In this document: piece by piece, positions 20,757 to 32,804 of the stretch
Position numbering within the stretch: the first letter of the stretch is position 1
Layout of the letters: each line of letters opens with the position of its first letter
NCBI GenBank assembly: GCA_002197995.1
Contig: NGZR01000001.1
Location: 6,138,001 to 6,202,000 of the forward strand
DNA: 64,000 nt
From: Gaeumannomyces sp. JS-464
Lineage: Eukaryota > Ascomycota > Sordariomycetes > Magnaporthales > Magnaporthaceae
Direction: 5' to 3'
The notes under the pieces: model-generated
Database searches by the model: none
What the model saw: the letters and a program-made list of their open reading frames with translations, nothing else
Told to the model about the DNA's origin: nothing
Program-made: the position numbers and the translations under genes

Positions 20757-23700
20757 TAAAGTAGCCGTTTCCAATATCCGGGCTGTCGGAAGCCGGGGAG
20801 GGGTCCGCTATAGGCCATTTATTTTTTTGCCGTTTTAGCTAACTTGCAAAAATTACAAGGTGGGAAGGGGATTTGTTTTTTCCGCAGCGGCACGGGTTAT
20901 CGTCTTCGTGCTGGAACTTTCGGTGGTACCAGTCGAAATCCCCGTAACCGGTGCGTGCGGCTATTAGCCGTTGCAGTACCTTCCGGTGCAATGCAACGCT
21001 TCGGGCGTATGTTATAATGCTGGCGGGAGGCCTATAGCCTTATACCAATCCGGAAAGTTGTTTTTAAACCATGCGTTCGGGCGTTCCGGGCGTTTTCCGG
21101 GCTAAAGCTTTTACTCCGGCACCGTTGGTTAAAATGTTAGGGTATTGGCAAAGCCGATCCCAACTTTGCTTCGGCGTTTGCCTTTTCGTTTCCGGGGATT
21201 CCCATATGGCCCGGGGACCAGCGTACGTATACCTGGTGTTTATCCATAAGGCAATGGATTTTTTAAAAGCCCTTTGTAAACTATCAGGGCCGTGCTTAAA
21301 CAGCCGTTGGCCGCCGAGGTGTTATCGAGGCACAAGTGGAAAGTGCAATTGCGAAAGCTCCAAACGGCTTTACGGAGGCCCATTCGGGCCCTTTCCGCCT
21401 CGCCGTCGAATACTTTCGCGGGATACGCTAGCCGGCCGTGCCCGGAAAGTTTGCGTTGGCCGGCTTGGTATATTACCCAGCCGTATCCAACTGCTCCGTT
21501 TTTTGCTTTGAACCCGTCGCTATATATTATAACGTCGGTAAGTGGAAGGGTGCAAAGCCACGCCGTAAATGCTTAGCGGCTGCTTGCTTTTTTTATATGG
21601 CCACCGTAAGCCCCGTATATTTATAAAAGAGGTAAGCCGGGCGGTGTAAACCGGAAAAAGTCCGGCCGTTTTTTGCAAAAAGGTTGCAAGCCTGCCGGGT
21701 AAGCCTGCCTTAAACCTTCGGGCGTTAAAAGCCGGCTTGGCCGCTACGGCCAAAGGGTGTTTTTTCCGGAACCGTATTTATACGGGCCGCAAAACGGAGG
21801 CGGGCTTGTTCCAAAAGCGCTTAAGCGCTTGGAATGCCGGATTCGTAATGCAATGCGTTTATCGGTGTGGTTTTCCAAGCTGGGACCATTGCTTTAAGGG
21901 ACGCGGTTAAAGCTTTATCAACCCGATCGATTAAATGGCCTTGGCGGATAATTTGCTATTGTGCCGGCTTGTACGGGTGTGGTTTAGTTTTACCCCTATA
22001 CCATACCTCGGCCCCGTATAAAGCCGTAAGGATTATAACCGTTGTAACGGCTTTGTAAACCGAATGTGCCGGTATCCCCCTATCGAATTCGTAAACCTTC
22101 GGAGGTGGTTAGCAACGCTTTGGGCTTTTGCAGCTTTGTTTTCCACGTGGGCTTTAAAATTAAGCCTTTGTCGAAAAGGACCTTTAACCACCGTAAAGCT
22201 CCTGTAGCTTGTTGTATGGTAAAGCCTTCCGCCGTAACCGCTAAGGTTGTGGGATTTCTCCGTTTGGAAAAATGCATAAGCTCGCACTTCCCCGGGTCGA
22301 AAGCAACCTTATTAGCCTTGCCCTAACGTAAGATTTCCGTAACCGTAGCCCCTGCTTTACGGGAGCACTCCTCCGGAGTGCTACCCGTTACGCAAATGCT
22401 TATATCGTCCGCGTATTCGTACCTAATCGCTTTTGCTTTAAGTAGGATTTCGGCCATATAAAGCATAAATAGGACCGGTAACGCCGGTAACCCTTAGGGT
22501 AGCCCGCAATCCGGGGAAAAGGGGGTGCCGTGGCGTCCTCCAAACGCACTTTAACCACCCTGTTTCCTGCAAAAGATAATACCCATCGTATTAACGTTGG
22601 ATCCCAGCCTTGGTTTAAAAGCCTTTAAAAGAGCCTCCGGCGAAGTACGGCGTCGAAAGCCCCTTGTACATCCATGGTAACGAGGGCGGCCGTTTTATGC
22701 TTTTGGAAGGCCCGTTCCACCTCGTAAGCCACGCATGCCGTTAAATCGATGGCGGCCTTTTTCGGGGTAGCCCCGGCGTGTTACGGGGCTATAAGCCCGT
22801 ATTATAATGCGAGGGATGCCATCCGCGAAGCCACCAGCCGTTCCAGCCCTTTCCCTAAGCACGGGAGTAAAGCTATCGGGCGGTAGGATTTTGGGTCCGT
22901 TAAATCCGTTTTATTCGGCTTTTTTAGCATAACCACTTCCGCTGTGCGGAAAGGGGCTAAGTGGTGCCCGGCCCTAAAGCAAGCCTCGAAAAAGGCCCTA
23001 ACGTATTCCCTATTGCCGGCCACGCCGCTGTAAGTAGCTTAACCGTTAGGGAATCGACGCCCGGGGCCGTGTTTGCCGTGCCAACGGTGCACTTCCGGCA
23101 TTCCTTTAAAAAGACGTGGGGTCCCACGGGAGTTGTGCGGTCCTTTAGGTAGCCTTTTGCTGTAACGGGTCCTTTTGTAAATCGTCCTCCGCCGTAAACC
23201 TACGGAGGATTTTGCGGCCTAATACTTCCGCTTTATCCTTTGGGGCTATTATAACCTCCCCGTTAATATTTAACGGGGGAAGCCGTATAACGGGTGTAAG
23301 TTTATGCCACTTTACAGCACGGTATAGCGCTTTCGGGGAATTCATTTCTTTCAGCACGCTAGCCCAATGCTGTTTTTTAGCCGTCCGAACCGTTGCTTTT
23401 AAAGCACGGGCTTCGGCCGTAAAGGCCCGCCGTTTCCCATAGCTTTTGCAAAGTCTCGTTAGGCGTTAGCGCACTTTTCGTTCCACTAAGGTTGGCCTTT
23501 TCTTTTGGCTTTAGGCCCCCGGCCGAAAGCTATTAACGCATTTTTTAATAAGTTTGTTAATGCTTCGGCCGCTTTATCCAAATGTTCCGCAATGCCTGGG
23601 TTTGTAAATGGTGGCAAATTGCCGGCCCCCGTTGCTACCGCGTTTGCGAAAACGGTAGTTTATCGTTTGGTAGCGTAATACGCCGGCAGTTCGGAACGAA

Positions 23701-24540
23701 GTTATTGCGGTTAGGAATTTCGATCCGTATTAAGCGGTGGTTCGAATCGGTTGCTAGCGAAAGGTCGATTTCCGCTGTTGCTAAAAGGGCGTTGGAAAAG
23801 GTAAAATCCAAAACGCCTTCGTCGTTATACGTAGGTTGGCTTGGGTCGGTAAATAGGAAAAGGTTATAAATATTAGCCCATTGGGCTATATCTTAGCCCC
23901 TATTCCTATTACCTTAACCGGATCCCACGCCGAAAACCCTGCGTTAAAGTTTCCAGCTATAATGCATTTTGCCGTTGGGCGTTAACGTAGTAAAAGGTTT
24001 AACGAGGGTTTTAAAAGGTCCTTTGGAGGCTTATATACGTTAACGAAAGTGCACCTGGCGACGGTAAGCTAAAAAATGTCCCGGGTGTTACTTGCCGGCC
24101 GGTTCGTTACAGGCCGAAGCCCCGGGTCTTTCCGTACGTAAATTATTACCCAAGGCCTGGTTTAATGGTCGTGCCAGCTATTTACCGGAGTAAATAGCTC
24201 GTACGACGGGTAGGTGCAAAGCATAAGCTTTTTTTTCCACGCGTTAAAGGGCTTTTGCATTAGCACCACGTCGATATTTTGGCTCCAAAATAGTTGGAGT
24301 AAAATAGCCCCCGCTTCCCAACTACGTCGAACGTTCGCTTGGGCGACGTTAAAGCACGGCGTTCGGGGCGAAGCCCCGGGCGCCGGGCCTTATTGCTATG
24401 CGTTTGTTATATCCGGTTAGCTGCTGGCATACGTAAAAGCGGCGTTAGTGTATTAGGGGTTTTGGCCCTAAGGTTGTTAGCCGGCGGTACCGTCGGTTTC
24501 CTTCGGGGGTTTCCGGTTATTTCGATAGCCCTTTCGAGCT
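20757..24540 (-). pseudogene. LINE-R ORF2 (endonuclease, RT, RNase H), degraded
   Basis: Minus-strand counterpart of LINE-F ORF2. The APE-type endonuclease is at about 24500-23900. The reverse transcriptase is at about 23100-22050 (segments LKKPNKTDLTDPKSYRPIAL and GKGLERLVASRMASL, with the YADD region near 22410 reading RYEYADDI on the coding strand). The RNase H region is at about 21700-21300, and a C-terminal Cys-containing segment lies near 20880. Numerous stops remain. The RT active site appears unmutated here, unlike in LINE-F. Confidence 0.8.
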
Positions 24541-24987
24541 CGGGGAGGTCCAGTTCCATATCCGCCAGTACTTCGTATTAATTGTTAAAACTAACCCTAA
24601 GCCTTTTGGCAAAGTGCTTTCCCTTGCCGGCCGTACGGGCCGCGCCCTCGAAAGCCAGCGGATTTGCCGGGCTTACCTCGGCAGCGTCGGCGGTGGCAGC
24701 AGCGGCAAGAACGGCGGCGGCGGCGGGGGTAACGGAAACAGCGGCGTTACCGGTACCGGCCGCGGGATTGGCATTAGCGGTAACGGTTACAACGGAATTG
24801 TCCGTAGTAACCGCGGTTGTAGAAAGGGCGTTAGCGGTGGCGGCCGCGGCGGCCGCGGCGGTGGCGGCGGCAGCGGCGGCTTCCACCTCTTTTACCGCCG
24901 CCCGGTAGGCTTATGCCCCTAATTTCCTAACCGCGCCTTTTTCCCCACGGGTTAAATGCTTTAGCACTCCGTTTACCCGTACAAGCT
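24541..24987 (-). pseudogene. LINE-R ORF1, C-terminal part with alanine-rich tract
   Basis: The minus strand encodes the alanine-rich segment of ORF1 (about 24600-24890; GCC/GCG/GCA triplets). It ends at the 15-bp duplication TTACCCGTACAAGCT (24973-24987), where LINE-F inserted. The N-terminal part of the same ORF is at 31201-32400. Confidence 0.82.
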
Positions 24988-25299
24988 AACACCTTTCTCG
25001 AATTCACCAATTTTGGCATTGCGCTGTTAGTGCACACTGCCAAATTGCATACAAATCCTTAACACCCGCCAATTAGCGACCCAACAAATAACCACGCCCG
25101 CCAACGGCGCTGGCGACGGCAACATGCCGTTGCCAACAGCCCCCTTCGGCCAATAGGGTGGCGCGCGCCCTTCGTCGGCCCAACGGCCCGGAGGAACGCG
25201 TCGCTGCCACCCGGGCCCCCGCGCGTTAGCGCACCCGACCACGCCGTCCCCGTTGCGGAATTCGCAACACCCAACAGGGCCCGTTCAGGGCCAGGAAGG

Positions 25300-26900
25300 C
25301 ACCCACGACGGCAGCACCGGCACAGGTGCCCCTTTCCTTTCTTTTCCCCTCCTTCCCACCCCCGGCCTACGCGCCCACCCCTCGGGTCGGCTGCGGCGGC
25401 CGCGGAGGAAATTGTTGCGAGTTACAGCCGCAAGCAACAGCAAACGGCTTTAATTTGCACAACCCTCGCCCGCTTTATCGACGCCGGCATCGCTTCCCTC
25501 CCACTGGAGGCAATCCCCGAAGCCAACGGCTGGAAGGATTGTTTTATCGAATACGCCAAACAAGCCTTTTCGGCCTGCCAACGCCGGCCCAAAGGGAAAG
25601 AAACCCTACGGGCCCCGGAACCTTACGCGCTTAACCCGCAACGCCCGCCCCCGACCCACTTACGCGGCGGCGGCCCGAACAGGGCTCCAGCAGCCCCAGC
25701 AACCCGCACAGGCTTTAAAAAACCGTGCACCCCGGGAGCCCCGCCCTCCCGCCCGGCCCAAAGCCGATTTCCGGGTTTTTGTTAAAATCCCGGAAAAAAC
25801 AGGCTTGGGCCAACCAACAAACGGGCTTTAGTATTCGCAAAGCCCTTGCCGATAGCAGGGACCTGCCGTTTACGACAGCCGACGTCCCGGAAGCTTATCG
25901 AACCCCTACTGGGTTCGTGCTAAAAGCAAAAACGGCGGATATCCAAAGCCGGCTTTTGCAGCATCGATCCGAATTAGGCCGTTTATATAACGCCGAAAGG
26001 ATCGAAAAGCCCGAAATCTGGTTTAACTACGTGATTTCCGGATGCCCCACGTCCTTAACGAACGGCCTCGGACAAAGCGTCCCGGTATCGGAAAAGCTGG
26101 TCCGGGAGGAAGTCGAAGCCCAAACAGGGCTAAAGCCAGTAAGCGTTAAGCCTCCGGGGCCGGCGCTAATTACCAAGGCGTATATATATATTATATCCTT
26201 TTACACGCGCGTAACCGGGTTTAGCTTTGGGGGATTACGTTTTTTTCACGCCGCGTATAACGACACCCGCCGGTTACGCAACATACCCCCGGCTGCCACG
26301 GCTTTCACGTGGCTCGCAACTGTGCCCGGGCCGATAGGTGCCTCCGGTGCGGGAAAGTGAACGACGGCCGGCACGCATCGCCGTGCACGGCCCTTCCGCA
26401 ATGCGCAAACTGTTCGGGCCCGTACCCAGCCGACCACCCGAACTGCCCTATAAAGCCTGTACGGGTAAACGGAGTGCTAAAGCATTTAACCCGTGGGGAA
26501 AAAGGCGCGGTTAGGAAATTAGGGGCACAAGCCTACCGGGCGGCGGTAAAAGAGGTGGAAGCCGCCGCTGCCGCCGCCACCGCCGCGGCCGCCGCGGCCG
26601 CCACCGCCAACGCCCTTCCTGCAACCGCGGTTACTACGGACAATTCCGTTGTAACCGTTACCGCTAATGCCAATCCCGCGGCCGGTACCGGTAACGCCGC
26701 TGCTTCCGTTACCCCCGCCGCCGCCGCCGTTCCTGCCGCTGCTGCCACCGCCGACGCTGCCGAGGTAAGCCCGGCAAATCCGCTGGCCCCCGAGGGCGCG
26801 GCCCGTACGGCCGGCAAGGAAGGCACCCTGCCAAAAGGCTTAGGGTTAGTTTTAACAACCAATACGAAGTACTGGCGGATATGGAACTGGACCTCCCCGA
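25300..26900 (+). pseudogene. LINE-F ORF1 (gag-like nucleic-acid-binding protein), broken
   Basis: The N-terminal helix-rich segment reads TALICTTLARFIDAGIASLP and EAIPEANGWKDCFIEYAKQA. A frame change near 25760 is followed by a 211-codon open stretch with LADSRDLPFTTADVPEAYRT. Tandem zinc knuckles follow at about 26315-26450 (CLRCGKVNDGRHASPC, then CANCSGPYPADHPNC) and an alanine-rich tract at 26560-26830. ORF1 proteins of this clade bind LINE RNA as RNP particles. Single stops and shifts (for example around 25760 and 26860) break it, and the start codon is uncertain. Confidence 0.8.
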
Positions 26901-26999
26901 GCCCGAAGGGCTATCGAAATAACCGGAAACCCTGGAGGAAACCGACGGTACCGCCGGCCAACAACCTTAGGGCCAAAGCCCCCAATACACCAACGCCGC

Positions 27000-29900
27000 T
27001 TTTACGTATGCCAGCAGCCAACCGGAAACAAACGCATGGCAATAGGGCCCGGCGCCCGGGGCTTCGCCCCGAACGCCGTGCTTTAACCGCCGCCCAAGCG
27101 AACGTTCGACGTAGCTGGGAGCGGGGGCTTTTACTCCAACTATTTTGGAGCCAAAATATCGACGTGGTGCTAATGCAGGAGCCTAGCGCGTGGAAAGGGA
27201 AGCTTATGCTTTGCACCCACCCGTCGTACGAGCTATTTACTCCGGTAAATAGCTGGCACGACCACCAAACCAGGCCTCGGGTAATAACTTACGTACGGAA
27301 GGACCCGGGGCTTCGGCCCGTAGCGGACCGGCCGGCAGGCAACACCCGGGACATCCTTTGGCTTACCGTCGCCAGGTGCACCTTCGTTAACGTATATAGG
27401 CCTTTAGGGGACCCTTCGGAACCCTCGTTGGACCTTTTACTACGTTGGCGCCCAACGGCAAAATGCATTATAGCTGGAAACTTTAACGCAGGGTCCCGGC
27501 GTGGGATCCGGTTAAGGTAATAGGAATAGGGGCCAGGATATAGCCCAATGGGCTAATACTTATAACCTCCTCCTACTTACCGACCAGGCCAACCTACGCA
27601 TAACGACGGGGGCGTTTTGGATTTTACCTTTTCCAACGCCCTTTAGCAACAGCGGAAATCGACCTTCGCTAGCAACCGATTCGGACCACCGCTCGATACG
27701 GATCGAAATTCCTAACCGCAATAACTTCGTTCCGGACTGCCGGCGTATTACGCTACCAAACGATAAACTACCGTTTTTCGCAAACGCGGTAGCAACGGGG
27801 GCCGGCAACTTGCCACCACTTACAAACCCAGGCACTGCGGAACACCTGGATAAAGCGGCCGAAGCATTAACAAACTTATTAAAAAATGCGTTAATGGCTT
27901 TCGGCCGGGGGCCTAAAGCAAAAGAAAAGGCCAACCTGGTGGAACGAAAAGTGCGCCAACGCCCAACGGGACTTGCAAAAGCTATGGGAAACGGCGGGCC
28001 TTTTACGGCCGAAGCCCGTGCTTTAAAAGCAACGGTTCGGACGGCTAAAAAACAGCATTGGGCCAGCGTGCTGGAGGAAATGGATTCCCCGAAAGCGCTA
28101 TACCGTGCTGTAAAGTGGCATAAACTTACACCCGCTATACGGCTTCCCCCGTTAAATATTAACGGGGAGGTTATAATAGCCCAAAGGATAAAGCGGAAGC
28201 ATTAGGCCGCAAGATCCTCCGTAGGTTTACGGCGGAGGACGACTTACAAGGACCCGTTACAGCAAAGGGCTACCAAAACCGCACAACTCCCGTGGGACCC
28301 CCACGTCCTTTAAAGGAATGCCGGAAGTGCACCGTTGGCACGGCAAACACGGCCCCGGGCGTCGATTCCCTAACGGTTAAGCTACTTACAGGGCGTGGCC
28401 GGCAATAGGGGAATACGTTAGGGCCTTTTTCGAGGCTTGCCTTAAGGCCGGGCACCACCCAGCCCTTTTCCGCCAGCGGAAGTGGTTATGTTAAAAAAGC
28501 CGAATAAAACGGATTTAACGGACCCAAAATCCTACCGCCCGATAGCTTTACTCCCGTGCTTAAGGAAAGGCTGGAACGGCTGGTAGCTTCGCGGATGGCA
28601 TCCCTCGCATTACAATACGGGCTTATAGCCCCGCAATACGCCGGGGCTACCCCGAAAAAGGCCGCTATCGATTTAACGGCATGCGTAGCCCGCGAGGTAA
28701 AACGGGCCTTCCAAAAGCATAAAACGGCCGCCCTCGTTACCATAGATGTATAAAGGGCTTTCGACGCCGTACTTCGCCGGAAGCTCTTTTAAAGGCTTTT
28801 AAACCAAAACTGGGATCCAACGTTAGTACGATAGGTATTATCTTTTGCAGGAAACAGGGTGGTTAAAATGCGTTTGGAAAACGCCACGGCACCCTTTTTT
28901 TCCCCGAACTGCGGGCTACCCCAAGGGTTACCGGCGTTACCGGTCCTATTTATGCTTTATATGGCCGAAATCCTACCTAAAGCAAAAGCGGTTAAGTACG
29001 GATACGCGAACGATATAGGCATTTGCGTAACGGGTAGCATTCCGAAAAAGTGCTCCCGTAAAGCAGGGGCTACGGTTACGGAAATCCTACGTTGGGGCAG
29101 GGCTAATAAGGTTGCTTTCGACCCGGGGAAGTGCGAGCTTATGCATTTTTCCAAACGGAGAAATCCCACAACCCCAGCGGTTACGGCGGAGGGCTTTACC
29201 ATATAACAAGCTACAGGAGCTTTACGGTGGTTAAGGGTCCTTTTCGACCAAAGGCTTAATTTTAAAGCCCACGTGGAAAACAGCGCTGTAAAAGCCCAAA
29301 GCGTTGCCAACCACTTCCGAAGGCTTACGAATTCGATAGGGGGGATACCGGCACATTCGGTTTACAAAGCCGTTATAACGGTTATAATCCTTACGGTTTT
29401 ATACGGGGCCGAGGTATGGTATAGGGGTAAAACTAAACCACACCCGTATAAGCCGGCATAACAGCAAATTATCCGCCAAGGCCATTTAATCGATCGGGTC
29501 GATAAAGCCTTAACCGCGTTTTTTAAAGCAGTGGTCCCAGCTTGGAAAACCACACCGATAAACGCATTGCATTACGAATCCGGCATTCCAAACGCCCAAG
29601 CGCTTTTGGAACAAGCCCGCCTCCGTTTTGCGGCCCGTATAAATACGGTTCCGGAAAAACACCCCTTGGCCGTAACGGTTAAACCGGCTTTTAACGCCCG
29701 AAGGCCTAAGGCAGGCTTACCCGGCAGGCTTGCAACCTTTTTGCAAAGGACGGCCGGACTTTTTCCGGCTTGCACCCGCCCGGCTTACCTTTTTATAAAT
29801 ATTTAGGGCTTACGGTGGCTATATAAGAAAAGCAAACAGCCGCTAAAGCATTTACGGCGTGGCTTTACACCTTCCCACCCACCGACGTTATAATATATAG

Positions 29901-30669
29901 CGACGGGTCCAAAGCAGAGAACGGAGCAGTTGGATACGGCTGGGTAATATACCAAGCCGGCCAACGCAAACTTTCCGGGCACGGCCGGCTGGCGCATCCC
30001 GCGGAAGTATTCGACGGCGAAGTGGAAGAGGCCCGGATGGGCTTCCGTAAAGCCGTTTGGAGCTTCCGCAATTGCACTTTCCACTTGTGCCTCGATAACA
30101 CCTCGGCGGCTAACGGCTGTTTAAGCACGGCCCCTAATAGCTTATAAAAGGCCTTTAAAGAAATCTATTGCCTTATGGATAAACACCAAATATACGTACG
30201 CTAGTCCCCGAGCCATATGGGAATCCCCGGAAACGAAAAGGCAAACGCCGAAGCAAAGTTAGGATCGGCCCTGCCAATACCTTAACATTTTAAACCAACG
30301 GTGGCCGGAATAAAGGCTTTAGCCCGGAAAACGGCCCGGGACGCCCGGAACGCATGGTTTAAAAATAACTTTCCGGATCGGTATAAGGCTATAGGCTTCC
30401 CGCCGGCACCACAACATACGCCCGAAGCGTTGCAGCTGCACCGGAAGGTATTGCAACGGCTAATAGCCGCACGCACTGGTTACGGGGATTTCGACTGGTA
30501 CCACCGAAAGTTCCAGCACGAAAACGATAACCCGTGCCGTTACGGAAAAAACAAATCCTTTTTTTACCCTGTATTTTGCAGGTTGGCTAAAACGGTAGAA
30601 AATAAATGGCCTATAGCGAACCCCTTCCTAGCTTCCGACAGGCCCGGATATTGGAAACGGCTATTTTAA
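27000..30669 (+). pseudogene. LINE-F ORF2 (endonuclease, reverse transcriptase, RNase H), broken
   Basis: Domains in order. The APE endonuclease is at about 27080-27520 (SQNIDVVLMQEPSAWKGK; FVNVYRPLGDP; IIAGNFNA). The reverse transcriptase is at about 28490-29200 (PNCGLPQGLPALPVLFMLYM; active site YADD changed to YAND near 29005). RNase H is at about 29890-30280 (YSDGSKAENGAVGYGWVIY; LDNTSAANG), and a Cys-rich end at about 30530-30600. This is the Tad1-clade arrangement. Target-primed reverse transcription would be abolished by YAND and about a dozen RIP stops. Confidence 0.88.
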
Positions 30670-31200
30670 AAGCCTTTCCTTTTTGCTTCGTTCGCCGAAG
30701 CTACCAATTATTACACTATCGCTGGACGATAACAATAAGGCCTAAAAAGCCCGCATACATCCTTTTTTTTATTCTCCTACACTTTTTACCTTTTTCCTTT
30801 GTACCACTAGGATTAACAGTAAGCTCGTTAGTCCCCCGCACTTCCGGCCGGGCTTTAGGGGTCCTAAAACCTTCCAGCTTAAAACCCGGCCCCACCCTTT
30901 TACCGGCATACTCGCCGGCCGAACGCACTATTACCACCCGCAGCGCTTTACAACGCTTTGGCGTATATATATACGCCCTACTGCCGATTGCCCGCTTACT
31001 AACAAGGAGCGCTGGAACGCGGCCCGATTTTCGTGCGTTTTCGGGTTTAATTTTGCTAGCCGCCGGATAGCAACATGTAGCCTAATGTTTAGCTTAAGTA
31101 GCGCTAGCACGTTATATGCCCTTGGGAGGCAAAGACTAGTAAATCCCGACTTATTAACGTTAAATATACTTACTTACTTACTTACTTACCCGTACAGGCT

Positions 31201-32672
31201 TTATAAGGTAATTCGGGTAGTCGGCTGGGTACGGGCCCGAACAGTTTGCGCATTGCGGAAAGGCCGTGCACGGCGATACGTGCCGGCCGTCGTTCACTTT
31301 CCCGCACCGGAGGCACCTATCGGCCCGGGCACAGTTGCGAGCCACGTAAAAGGTGGCAGCCGGGGGTATGTTGCGTAACCGGCGGGTATCGTTATACGCG
31401 GCGTAAAAAAAACGTAATCCCCCAAAGCCTAAACCCGGTTACGCGCGTGTAAAAGGATATAATTTATAATATACGCCTTTAGTAATTAGCGCCGGCTTCG
31501 GAAAGCTTAACGTTTACTGGCTTTAGCCTTGTTTAGGCTTTAACTTTTTCCCGGACCAGCTTTTCCGATACCGGAACGCTTTGTCCGAGGCCGTTCGTTA
31601 AAACGTGGGGCATCCGGAAATCACGTAATTAAACCAAATTTCGGGCTTTTCGATCCTTTCGGCGTTATATAAACGGCCTAATTCGGATCGATACTGCAAA
31701 AGCCGGCTTTGGATATTCGCCGTTTTTGCTTTTAGCACGAACCTAATAGGGGTTCGATAAGCTTCCGGGACGTCGGCTGTCGTAAACGGCAAGTCCTTGC
31801 TATCGGTAAGGGCTTTGCAAATATTAAAGCCCGTTTATTGGTTAGCCTAAGCCTATTTTTCCTCCGGGATTTTAACAAAAACCCGGAAATCGGCTTTAGG
31901 CCGGGCGGAAGGGCGGGGCTCCCGGGGTGCACGGTTTTTTAAAGCCTGTGCGGGTTGCTAGGGCTGCTAAAGCCCTATTCGGGCCGCCGCCGCGTAAATG
32001 GTCGGGGCGGGCGTTGCGGGTTAAGCGCGTAAAGTTCCGGGGCCTCGTAAGGGTTTCTTTCCTTTTGGGCCGGCGTTGGCAGGCCGAAAAGGGCTTGTTT
32101 AGCGTATTCGATAAAACAATCCTTCCAGCCGTTAACTTCGGGGATTGCCTCCAATGGGAGGGAAGCGATGCCGGCGTCGATAAAGCGGGCGAGGGTTGTG
32201 CAAATTAAAGCCGTTTGCTATTACTTGCGGCTGTAACTCGCAACAATTTCCTCCGCGGCCGCCGCAGCCGACCCGAAGGGTGGGCGCGTAGGCCGGGGGT
32301 GGGAAAGGAGGGGAAAAGAAAGGAAAGGGGCACCTGTGCCGTGCTGCCGTCGTGGGTGCCTTCCTGGCCCTGAACGGGCCTTGTTAGGTGTTGCGAATTC
32401 CGCAACGGGGACGGTGGTCGGGTGCGCTGACGCGCGGGGGGCCCGGGTGGCAGCGACGCGTTCCTCCGGGCCGTTGGGCCGACGAGGAGGGCGCGCGCCA
32501 CCCTATTGGCCGAAGGGGGCTGTTGGCAACGGCATGTTGCCGTCGCCAGCGCCGTTGGCGGGCGTGGTTATTGGTGTTGGGTCGCTAATTGGCGGGTGTT
32601 AAGGATTTGTATGCAATTTGGCAGTGTGCACTAATAGCGCAATGCCAAGAATTGGTAAATTCGAGAAAGGTG
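31201..32672 (-). pseudogene. LINE-R 5' UTR and ORF1 N-terminal part
   Basis: Resumes LINE-R after LINE-F with the zinc-knuckle segment (complement of 31210-31370) and runs back to the 5' UTR (about 32340-32672), which carries the same GC-rich blocks as 24988-25380. ORF1 has RIP stops. Confidence 0.85.
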
Positions 32673-32804
32673 TTTAACGGCATCGCGACTTCGCGTAGCA
32701 TCGCCCTTTTCGACGGCATCGCTGCTACACGCGGCTTTACGTTTTTACGTGGCATCGCCCCTTTTAACGGCATTACAGCTTCGCGCGGCATCGCTTTTAC
32801 GGGC
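32673..32804 (-). repeat. 18-bp tandem repeat in gypsy-B pol (right part)
   Basis: Seven units of the same 18-bp repeat as 20089-20241. On the minus strand in the pol frame they read DAARSC, NAVKRG, DATxKR, KAACSS, DAVEKG, DATRSR, DAVK. The first 15 bp (32673-32687) are the target duplication of LINE-R. Joined, the tract had about 15 units. Confidence 0.85.

Larger units (their letters stand above)
24988..31185 (+). mobile_element. LINE-F: youngest Tad1-like LINE, 6198 bp, nearly complete
   Basis: Starts AACACCTTTCTCGAATTC and ends with a (TTAC)n tail at about 31165-31185. It is flanked by 15-bp target duplications TTACCCGTACAAGCT (24973-24987) and TTACCCGTACAGGCT (31186-31200) within ORF1 of LINE-R. 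It carries ORF1 with zinc knuckles and an alanine tract, and ORF2 with APE endonuclease, RT and RNase H, the domain set of the Tad1 clade. It is the innermost, hence youngest, large insertion and shows the mildest RIP, but still has many stops and shifts. Confidence 0.93.
20242..32672 (-). mobile_element. LINE-R: Tad1-like LINE, reverse, split by LINE-F
   Basis: The 5' end (complement of ACACCTTTCTCGAATTC) is at 32672. The 3' end at 20242 carries a tail of TGAG/TAAG units (complement of ACTT/ACTC). It is flanked by a perfect 15-bp target duplication TTTAACGGCATCGCG (20227-20241, 32673-32687) inside the gypsy-B repeat tract. LINE-F interrupts ORF1 between 24987 and 31201. LINE-R is mutated much less than LINE-A, so it inserted after much of the RIP had hit LINE-A or escaped later rounds. 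Confidence 0.92.
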
